Shown: piece after piece, positions 55,192-64,000 of the stretch | Layout of the letters: each line of letters begins with the position of its first letter | Position numbering within the stretch: position 1 is the first letter of the stretch | NCBI GenBank assembly: GCA_964036195.1 | Contig: OZ038459.1 | Coordinates: 21,821,206-21,885,205 of the forward strand | DNA length: 64,000 nucleotides | DNA from: Sphaerolaimus hirsutus | Taxonomy: Eukaryota; Nematoda; Chromadorea; Monhysterida; Sphaerolaimidae | Direction: 5' to 3' | Position numbers and translations under genes: made by a program | Notes under the pieces: generated by a model | Seen by the model: the letters and a program-made list of their open reading frames with translations, nothing else | Database searches by the model: none | What the model was told of the DNA's origin: nothing

Positions 55192-56798
55192 GGACCCGTA
55201 TTGTTCACGTTTCAACTTGATAAATTAAAAAACAAATATATTCTGATGCGTGCTGTAGAGAGATATTCGTCAATGGACAATGTCATTTGAAAACTTTTTG
55301 ACGTTAGGGTGTAAAGCTCTAACTAGATCTTTTCTCTACGTCATGCATAGGACATGACAAAAAATAATCCACACTCCCAACAACAAACCCATTTCTTGGT
55401 GAAGGAAAATCTGATATTTTGACTGTTGTCTTATTTTGCTGGAACTGAGAAATTCAGTTCCTAAATATGTTCCACATTAGTTGATTGATCAAATTCATGT
55501 GAGATCCAATTGAGTAACACATAAGAGTGCTCAAATTACTCAATAAAATTTTAGTTAAGCCTGAAAGTCCAGCTCGTATCCAAAACAGATAGTTTTAAAA
55601 GCAGAAATTTGATTTCTTGGCGCCTCTCGTTGTCCCTGCAAAATTGTCGATTTCCGGATCAAAAATCCCAAGTTCTACCATTTTTATTTTTCTTCTGTGA
55701 AGATTGTCCATTTAAATCCATTTAATTAATATATCAAAAATGTTAACTTCCAATATCGGATGTCTGCTCGTATCCAAATAAATATTTTTCCTTACAAGGA
55801 AAAATTTGATTTGTTGGGGACTGATGTCAAAACCGGACCCGTATTGTTCACGTTTCAACTTGATAAATTAAAAAACAAATATATTCTGATGCGTGCTGTA
55901 GAGAGATATTCGTCAATGGACAATGTCATTTGAAAACTTTTTGACGTTAGGGTGTAAAGCTCTAACTAGATCTTTTCTCTACGTCATGCATAGGACATGA
56001 CAAAAAATAATCCACACTCCCAACAACAAACCCATTTCTTGGTGAAGGAAAATCTGATATTTTGACTGTTGTCTCTCGCTGCTTGTCTCGAAAATAAATA
56101 TTTTTAAAAGCAGAAATTTGATTTCTTGGCACCTCTCCTTGTTCCCTGCAAAACTGTCGATTTCCGGATAAAAATGTCAAGTTCTACCATTTTTACTTTT
56201 TTTTGTGAAGATTGTATAATAGGAATAAATATATATGAAAAAGCAAAATGAAAAAGCTGTTGAAACAAAACCTGCAACAAGTACGTTTCAATGAATTTTG
56301 ACTTGAGATCAAAATTAGATCATAATCATATTAGTCGAACCGTTTAAAACACAAATAAAAATGGTTAGAGTATAATAAAACATAAATATATTATTTTGCT
56401 GGAACTGAGAAATTCAGTTCCTAAATATGTTCCACATTAGTTGATTGATCAAATTCATGTGAGATCCAATTGAGTAACACATAAGAGTGCTCAAATTACT
56501 CAATAAAATTTTAGTTAAGCCTGAAAGTCCAGCTCGTATCCAAAACAGATAGTTTTAAAAGCAGAAATTTGATTTCTTGGCGCCTCTCGTTGTCCCTGCA
56601 AAATTGTCGATTTCCGGATCAAAAATCCCAAGTTCTACCATTTTTATTTTTCTTCTGTGAAGATTGTCCATTTAAATCCATTTAATTAATATATCAAAAA
56701 TGTTAACTTCCAATATCGGATGTCTGCTCGTATCCAAATAAATATTTTTCCTTACAAGGAAAAATTTGATTTGTTGGGGACTGATGTCAAAACCGGAT
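55192..56798. repeat. Recent segmental tandem duplication
   Basis: A 240-base block at 55192-55431 recurs at 55835-56074, and a 407-base block at 55431-55837 recurs at 56391-56798. They are identical by eye apart from a one-base indel. The second copy of the array carries 316 extra bases (56075-56390) between the blocks. Inside are shorter diverged repeats containing GATCAAAATGTCAAGTTCTACC-like text that also forms the first exon of gene F. Confidence 0.9.
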
Positions 56799-57002
56799 CA
56801 AAATGTCAAGTTTTTTATCATTTTTACTTCTTTTCTATGAAGATTGTCCATTTAAATCCATTTAATTAGTACATCCATAATGTTAACTTCCAATATTTGA
56901 TGTCTGCTCGTATCCAAATAAATATTTTTTTCTTAAAAGGAAAAATTTGAATTGTTGGTGTCTCTCGTTTTTCGCTGGAAAATTGTCAATTATCGGATCA
57001 AA

Positions 57003-59561
57003 ATGTCAAGTTCTACCGGCACTCCCGGTAATATAGATGGTTTTTATGACATTTATCTGGACAAATGGATTTTTGCTTTATTTTTTCAGACACGGCCACC
57101 CGTTTGGCGCGTCTGGAAATCGTTCGCGATTTCAATCCGGGGCACGCCCAATTTTGGAGCGATGGGCAACGTCGACGCACCCCGGCTCTTTGGATGATAA
57201 ATGGGACAAATACCAATGACATGCACTTGAATGATGCGGCGAAATTGCTGTTGAGTCACCAAGAGAACACCCGAATTGGTAGGTTGTTTGAAATATGTTG
57301 TTTGTTTTGTTTTGACTGATTTTGAATGAAAATTGAGATTCCGATTTGATTGTTTATTGTGATTTCTGAAAATGTACGGTTTTCGTTTATATTCTCAGTG
57401 AGCGCGCGTCTGGGCGGGCAGGTGGATATGGTCGAAATCGAATTTTGTGATTTTTCCGTAGAAGCACACGAAAATCGCAAAAGCATGGGCCGCCAATATT
57501 TTCCCAGCACACATAGGAATCACATTCAGGGCACCAAATCTATTCCAATCACGACATCGTGCAATGTGGAGGTTGGTTTCGGAATATTTTCTGTTTTACT
57601 TTGATTTTAGACTTAGTTTTTTAATTTACGTTTGAATTAATAAAATGTAATTTGCTTTACATTGTAGTAAAGCGTTTTACTTTCTAAAATCTAATATTTT
57701 TTGTGTTGTTGTAAACTTTCTCTTGTTCAAAGAAAGGTACTTTACAGGTTGTCTATCGGCATCACCGCACCGATATGCCAATTATCCTGGAAAACGGGCG
57801 CTATGTGCCAGCGCGCGTTTTGTTGATTCGCATGTGCACATACAAGGAATGCGAAGAACGCCACGCCGAACAGTTGCACGACTTGGATGAGTGCGAAATC
57901 TATCCAAATGTGCCCATGGGACTACCGGTAAGTCTACCGTTTCCAAAATTGGACTTTAAGTACGTACAGTACATATATGTAGGGTTGGAAAAACCGTTTT
58001 TAAAATCGTTTTTAAATAACGTTTTAAAAAAACGTTTTTATAAAAGCTCCCAGATATGACCTAGTGTCAACATATATAGGTAATAGTCTGTGATGTTAAA
58101 TATGAGGATATAATGGCTGTGGAGTCATGGGATAGCATTATAAGTGGTGATTTGTCTCAAAAATATCCATTTTTGTCGAGATATTGATCATATATCACCT
58201 TATACTCGAATGTTTGTGACTTCAGGTAAAGTTTGACACGGAATGGTGATCAAACAAGGTTATAAAAAGAGGTTCTTACTTTGGGAGTGAAGTTACACAC
58301 TGTGGAAGTACATGGAAACAGATTTACCTCAATATTTTATATTACACCAACATATATTGGGTTATTCACCCATGGTAGCACATAGAAATGCATGTTTTGA
58401 TACTAAAAATGCAAGAAAACCAATGAAAACAACCACCAATGTGAATTTGTGTGTGAAATTGTGCGCTTGCGCGCAAAAATTTTGTAAAATACCTACGGCT
58501 TAATACTAAAAATTTCGGATGATGTTTTAAAAGCATTTCGTATGTCATGTTTTTAAAAAACGTTTTTTAGAAAAACGTTTAAGAAACATTGATTTTTGGA
58601 GAGATTTTACATTTAAAACATTTCTTCAAACTATATTTTTGGTTCAGGTTCACGTGTACAGTAGCTGCACAGGCCGGTTTTTGGCGGAATGTTTGGCGGC
58701 TTCCCTGCGCTACATTGGGTTCCAATGCCGCATGATCGAAAAATGCTCTTTGATTGGGTTTGGGGATTACCATCAAGTTTTGCGAAGTTTGGTTAGTTAA
58801 TGTTGTCTTATATTTAGGGTTTAACGGGATTGTTGTTTCGGGGATTGGTATTGGGGATGGGGATTGGTTTTGAGATTTCGGGATTGACATTTTTTCGGGG
58901 ATCGGGATTGGGTCTTGGGATAGAGATTTTGACCAATGTTTTGACATTCACAGTTGTTCTTAAAGCTCGAAAAACACTGTTTGATTCCAGAAAGGTGGCA
59001 TAAAATGAAGGCTGGGGATTTGCGTTCACATTTTTGCATAAAAAACGTTGTTTTTATTTTGATAATTTCCACTAATTTTTTCGGGGTTGGGATCCCGGAC
59101 ATTGGAGTTTCTTGGGATCGGGATCAGGATTGTCAAATCCCTGGAAATTTCACGGTATCCGGTATTGAGATCGGAGGATCATTCTCAATTTTCAATAAAT
59201 TTCTAGTTGAATGAAGTGAATTTATTCTAATATTTTTAATTTCCAAAAAAGTAATAATTGTATAATTTTGCAGAATGGAATTCCGTGGAATTGGAGCCAG
59301 GCCCAGTTTGCAAGGTTGTTCGAGGCTGGGATGGTGCACATCAATCCGACCGTGCGCGACGCCCCCTCAAACCTCAGGGATCAACATTGCTACCGGTGCT
59401 CTAGTGACAGATTTGGTAGTGATAATTTTGCACCGGGATTTAACAATGTGTTTGAGGAAGCTGGTAAGCATCGTCCGGAGAATTTTGAGGGTGTTAAGAA
59501 CCCCGTGGGTGACGCTCCGCCTTGGTATAATAGGCGCGTCAACTTTAATGTTAACGAGTAA
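57003..59561 (+). CDS. Gene F: unknown 332-aa protein, complete six-exon model
   Basis: Exons 57003-57027, 57090-57278, 57399-57571, 57748-57927, 58648-58791 and 59274-59561; every join keeps the phase and the total is 999 bases ending in TAA. The first exon codes only nine residues (MSSSTGTP and a split codon). The product is a folded-looking mixed protein with a Cys cluster (RMCTYKECEERHAEQL), strands such as VVYRHH and VHVYSS, Trp-rich GIPWNWSQAQF and a C-terminal Asn/Gly-rich end. No family recognised. Intron 4 (57928-58647) carries a repeat insertion. Confidence 0.75.
57975..58585. repeat. Insertion-like repeat in gene F intron 4
   Basis: Both ends carry inverted runs of AAACGTTTTT-type sequence (57990-58045 and 58545-58585) around an AT-rich core without a gene, as expected of a nonautonomous element. 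Confidence 0.5.
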
Positions 59562-60240
59562 TATACTCGGTGGATCGCAAAATTATATCCCTTGATTCCG
59601 ATGGAATGAGCATTTTTTCAAAATAATTTCCATAATTGAATTGTTGTTGTTTTCTTTGAGTAATCAAAATCCAATTAATCGCTCATTGCATTGCTTCATT
59701 GTGTTGGAATTTTGGGTTGTGATTTGTTAGTGATTTTCGGTTTGTGGTTAGTTCTTCTTTGTATTGTGTTTCAAAAACTGCTCGTGGAAAATTATATTTG
59801 TTACATTCCATTTTTTGGTAAATTGTGAAACTCTCTCGAAATGAATCCCGGCGTGGTACCTTTGAGCAAAATTGAAGGTGGCTGATCAGGGGTTGGTCTA
59901 TCCAGCATGTTTATGACTTTTTGAATTTATGGCAAGTGGTACATTTTTCACAAAATTGGGGAGAATGTTTTGGCGGATTTTTGCCCCGGTGGAAAATGGA
60001 AATGGAAAAATTTCTACTTGCTGGAAAACGGAAACGGAAACGGAAAAATTTGCTCCTGATTTATACTCATCTTTTTGAATGGGAACACCTGAGAGTCTAT
60101 ATTTAGATGGGTATGTTGTAGAATTCTCTTCCATCATAGATCGGATGAATCCCAAGGGGGAACGTTTGAATCGAAATTATCCTAAGCTGGATAGAAAAGC
60201 TATTCTTTTCATCTCCCAACCCCACTTCACTCCACATCCA
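59562..60240. other. Noncoding stretch after gene F
   Basis: AT-rich sequence without a supported gene or clear repeat. Short open frames here have no recognisable content. Confidence 0.5.
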
Positions 60241-61140
60241 TTTCTTTCACTGTGTGAAAGTAATTTTTATTAGCATTCTCATTTTATTTACATTTGTCTG
60301 TAGTTCCGGAAATGAAAATGTGAAAGGGACATAAAAAATTTCTAATTCCCTTTTCACATTTTCATTTCCGGACGTACAGACGAATGTAAATAAAATGACA
60401 ATGCGAATAAAAATTACTTTCACACAGTGAAAGAAATGGAAGTACCTTTCACATTTTCCATTTCCGGAAATAGCTCAGAATGTAAATAAAACAGAAAATG
60501 CGAAAAAATTACTTTTCACACAGTGATGTGTGGTGACGTGTCTTCGCGCTGACATGGACTTCACCACATTCTATGTTTCGCGATACTTCACGAGCATCTG
60601 TAAATTACGTTAAAATCTTGACACTACCATGAAATATTTTACAGATTTTTTCACTGTGTGAAAGTAATTTTTATTCCCATTGTCGTTTTATTTACATTCC
60701 GGAAATGAAAATGTGAAAGGGATATAAAAAAATTCTACTTCCCTTTTCACATTTTCATTTCCGGAACTACAGACGAATAAACATAAATATACTTTCACAA
60801 AGTGAAAAATGGGTGTGAAGTGCCTTACAGATTTTCCATTTCCGGAAATAGGTCAGAATCTAAATAAAATAGAAAATCTGAAAAAATTACTTTTCACACT
60901 TTTCACTGTGTGAAAGTAATTTTTATTCCCATTGTCGTTTTATTTACATTCCGGAAATGAAAATTTCTACTTCCCTTTTCACATTTTCATTTCCGGAACT
61001 ACAGACGAATATAAATAAAATTACTTTCACAAAGTGAAAAATGGGTGTGAAGTGCCTTTCAGATTTTCCATTTCCGGAAATAGGTCAGAATCTAAATAAA
61101 ATAGAAAATCCGAAAAAATTACTTTTCACACAGTGATGTG
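60241..61140. repeat. Cluster of hairpin repeats with CTTTCACTGTGTGAAAG ends
   Basis: A full hairpin spans 60241-60437: TTTCTTTCACTGTGTGAAAG at one end, its reverse complement at the other, and inner arms with CCGGAAATGAAAATGTGAAA. Truncated copies follow at about 60645-60800 and 60900-61035, and spacers between copies are also duplicated (TTACTTTTCACACAGTGATG at about 60510 and 61118). Confidence 0.85.
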
Positions 61141-61787
61141 TGGTGACTTGTCTTCGCCCTGACATGGATTTAACAATACTTCACTCAATCTTAGAACTCC
61201 TAAAAGTGTGAAATGTAAACTCACAACATTATGGAAAATGATTGAGAAATGATCTGTGTACACTTCAATTTCAACCCAGATCATGGGTAAACATAAAGAT
61301 GACATTTTTCATTTTACAGGGCATTTTACAGTGTCTGGGACTGCCCCCAGCAGAGAAATTTAAGCCCTACAAACCCAACAGACAAATTAAAACCCTACAA
61401 TCCCCTTAGAATGACAATGGATGGAGCCCCAAGTTGCTAGGGTCTGCTCCAATTGATAAATATGATGTCAACTGAACCAATTTCCTTCCTGCTACATTTT
61501 GTTGGTGTCATGATGAGTACAGTTCTGTTCACTCTCAGTTTAGTGGAGTTTCGTTCAGATCAGACTTCACGCTGGATAAATACTGGCATATCATGTGTGT
61601 TCGATTCGAAGAATATTTTTTCTTCAAATCTTCCATGAAAGAGTTTCAAAGGGTAATTAAATTTTGTTGTACAGCATTATTGTAAGCATCATTATTTGGA
61701 TACAGTTGTTGGTTAGAAAAAATGACTGGAAAGGGACATAAACCATTATTTTTGGTATATAAAATTGTATTTTTAGTTACTACTCAC
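61141..61787. other. Noncoding stretch
   Basis: No supported gene. A short segment near 61310-61345 (CATTTTACAGTGTCTGGGAC) resembles the reverse complement of sequence near 51735, suggesting another piece of a hairpin repeat family. Confidence 0.45.
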
Positions 61788-61942
61788 CGGCTTGTATTTG
61801 AAGATTAAAGGATCCGTTTTATCACAAGAAATATTACTCTTCTTTCTTTCATGAGATTTTTCCATATGTCGAAATATCATGTTTAATACATGAAATTTCT
61901 CACCACAAACTTCACATAAATAGGTCAGCATGTTGTAAAATG
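61788..61942 (-). CDS. Candidate internal exon with a C2H2 zinc finger
   Basis: On the minus strand an exon bounded by TTTACTCCAG and AAGCCG/GTGAGT encodes YLCEVCGEKF..FRHMEKSH, a classical C2H2 finger. Neither a start nor flanking exons were found nearby; it lies downstream of gene G on the same strand. It could be part of a gene beyond the window or a remnant. Confidence 0.5.
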
Positions 61943-62234
61943 CTGGAGTAAATTTAAAAAGGAAAGGAATGGTCAATAGAGAATGGAAACCAATCTTAAT
62001 TGGTTCATAAAATATCAGCTTTTTTTAGCAGCTGTAGGGGTTGAACACCCATTCAAAGAGTCAAGAAAAATGAAATAAAAAGTATTTCTTTATTAATAAA
62101 ATTTAATAATAATATATATATATATATATTTCATAAAATAAAATAAAATAATATAATTGGATCAAAAAAATCCATCAGCAAACATTTTAAAATCACCAAA
62201 ATTTATATAAATCAAAAATAAACAATAATAATGT

Positions 62235-63923
62235 TCAAGTGTAAGAATTGACATTGAATTTTTGATTGCCATAACGAGATAACTGTTGATAACGTTGCTG
62301 TTGTGTTATTAACTTGGCTTCATATTCTTTCTTTTTTGCTTCCGCTTGTTTTAGAGCGATGGTAAAGAAATCTTCAAATTTCCCCTTGAATAGATCAAAT
62401 ATCAAGCTGTCGCCAATGGGGATCTGGAATAAAATTTATATAACAGTATTTGGTATATTGTACAGGGGTGCGCATCTTCAATTACCGCTGGGAAAATGCG
62501 ATAGATTGAGCTATAGTTGAGCTATCGGAATGAAATTTTAACACAATGGAGTAAACTCCATAGGACACCTATTCTGAAGTTTGCAACCCAAACGACCACA
62601 TTTTGGGTGAATTCTGGAACACACGGGTTTAGTGTAATTTTGTGAGTTGGCGTCACCCATAGAGTAAATCGAGGGTGGCATTTGAGGGGGGCATCGGTCG
62701 TTGGTGTCATCCCATTCTGTCGTACATCGATCGATGTTGATGCCCTTTGAGTATGTTGTGGTTGGGCTTACTACTAAATTCTTTTTTACTCAAATAGTCC
62801 CGAGATAAGGGAGGTGAAGTCACAAAATTACACTAAAAACTGTGTGTTCCACAAGTCCTCCAAACTGTGGCCGTTTGGGTTGTAAACTTCAGCATAGGTG
62901 TCCTATGGAGTCTACTCTATTGTGTTAAAATTTCATTGTGATAGCTCAACTGTAGGTCAAGCTATTGCGTTTTTCCAGCGCTAACTGAAGATGCCCACCT
63001 CTGTATAATAATTATATTAAAAATGATTATAATTATTATATAATTAAACTTACCTCAGCTACTGATTTAAATTGGGTGTTAGCGTTTGCCCATGGAGATG
63101 ACCTTGAAGGTCGAAAGGTTGTTGTAATCCTATCATATTCAAAACTTCCAATCTGGGTAGAGTTATGTATACTTTTAATTTTTTAATTTTTCTGTTGAAA
63201 AAACTTTAAAATCAATACCTGTAAATATGGTAGAAAATCCTTAAATATGATACGAAAAGCTTCAGATTGATTTTTCTTTGACAGCCAGACCAATTCTGAA
63301 GCAATTAAGTTGTTAGTGATTTCTTCTTTTTGCTTATTTTGTTTTTCTTCAAAGTCTTGTTGATATTGGGCTTCAATATTATCATTTTGGACATTAATTG
63401 GTGGTAAGTCTGTGTTAATAAGAGAAGGGTTAATACATCTATTAATTAGGTGAAATCTATAACTCTTATCTATTTAGAAAGTGGAGGTTACTTAGTATTC
63501 ATATCTGCGACCAAAACCCCGTTTGTAATTGGATAATAGACATCATCTGAAGAGGAGTAACCAAAATAATTCCAATTTTCTTTTAAAAATTTATTTCACA
63601 TTGATGTTATAGCAATAATATAATAGGACTTATGTTAATTAATAAATATATTAATTTTATCCTCGAGTTCAGCAAATGCATAACCCAAGGTAATGGAGTA
63701 AATGATTTGAAAAACACATACCATCTGGCACAACTGTTTTCATACGTTTTAATTTGGGGATAGTTTCTTTCTTTGACAAATTCTTGCGAAGTTTTGGGGG
63801 TTGAGGTGTGTTATCTTCCTCGTCTAATTCACTTTCTGTTTTGTTATCTTCTTCAATCTCCTCCTGCTCTTCGATAGAAACCAGCGGGTTCAATTTCTTA
63901 GACTTCTTCTTCAGGTTGTCCAT
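62235..63923 (-). CDS. Gene G: charged 226-aa protein, complete four-exon model
   Basis: Minus-strand exons 63923-63722, 63409-63219, 63152-63054 and 62423-62235 (TGA at 62237-62235), all in phase, 681 bases. The N-terminal 70 residues are Lys/Glu-rich with an acidic patch and a likely nuclear localisation cluster (KLKRMK). The middle has an amphipathic helix (ASELVWLSKKNQSEAFRIIF) and the end is a Gln/Lys helix. No family recognised; a small nuclear protein is a reasonable guess. The third intron holds a Tc1-like MITE. Confidence 0.75.
62463..63003. mobile_element. Tc1/mariner-like MITE (541 bp) in gene G intron 3
   Basis: Terminal inverted repeats CAGGGGTGCGCATCTTC and CAGAGGTGGGCATCTTC are flanked by TA on both sides (62461-62462 and 63004-63005). 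The inverted arms extend about 190 bases inward. There is no transposase frame. Confidence 0.82.
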
Positions 63924-64000
63924 GGTTTTTCCTTTTTTGAGAAGGGAATGAGGAGTAAGAGAAAGTGAGCTTGGTTTTATACTGATCCAGCAGCTCTTAT

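Noticed and set aside
37926..63923. The right half as part of the Polinton-like element
   Set aside because: Genes C to G share no recognised Polinton family, gene orientation is mixed, and no terminal repeat joins the two halves. Distance alone is not evidence.

Overview
The window is animal (metazoan) DNA, most likely from an invertebrate. The genes are split by short spliceosomal introns (mostly 60-110 nt, GT..AG, often ending TTTCAG or TTGCAG), and many end in their own AATAAA signal. The sequence is rich in LTR retrotransposons, hairpin repeats and simple repeats. I see no bacterial operons, Shine-Dalgarno sites or CRISPR. The taxon cannot be fixed from the sequence; a nematode-like or other small invertebrate genome would fit.

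Left half (1-37.1 kb): a Polinton/Maverick-type virus-like DNA transposon broken apart by BEL/Pao LTR retrotransposons of one family. The Polinton-like pieces (9763-14403, 27001-27311, 28612-37100) carry the end of an unidentified gene, a spliced zinc-ribbon protein, an A32-like packaging ATPase, a small basic protein, a pre-integrase protein, an RVE-type integrase, a protein of a recurrent Polinton-like virion family, an unknown 184-aa protein and a capsid-family protein of the C. elegans F54H12.2 type. BEL element 1 (1-9762, left end outside the window) cuts the first gene. BEL element 2 (14404-26995, complete, TSD TAAAG) sits between the small basic protein and the pre-integrase gene. A solo LTR (27312-28606, TSD CCTGT) splits the pre-integrase gene. 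The integrase has lost two of its three catalytic acids and the capsid gene has a frame break, so the Polinton-like element looks dead or repurposed.

Right half (37.9-64 kb): five multi-exon genes, none of which I recognise. Gene C (minus strand, at least 12 exons) encodes a long low-complexity protein ending in a zinc ribbon. Gene D is a complete 12-exon gene for a type I membrane protein with signal peptide, Thr-rich stalk, coiled coils, TM segment and tail. Gene E has a C-terminal zinc ribbon and an unresolved 5' end. Gene F is a complete 6-exon gene for a 332-aa protein. Gene G (minus strand, 4 exons) encodes a 226-aa charged protein. Between and inside them lie palindromes, MITE-like hairpins, a recent segmental duplication and tandem repeats. 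Two introns of gene D are themselves hairpins.

Gene models are read by eye from open frames, splice signals and phase agreement. Family calls rest on motif recognition, not on a search.
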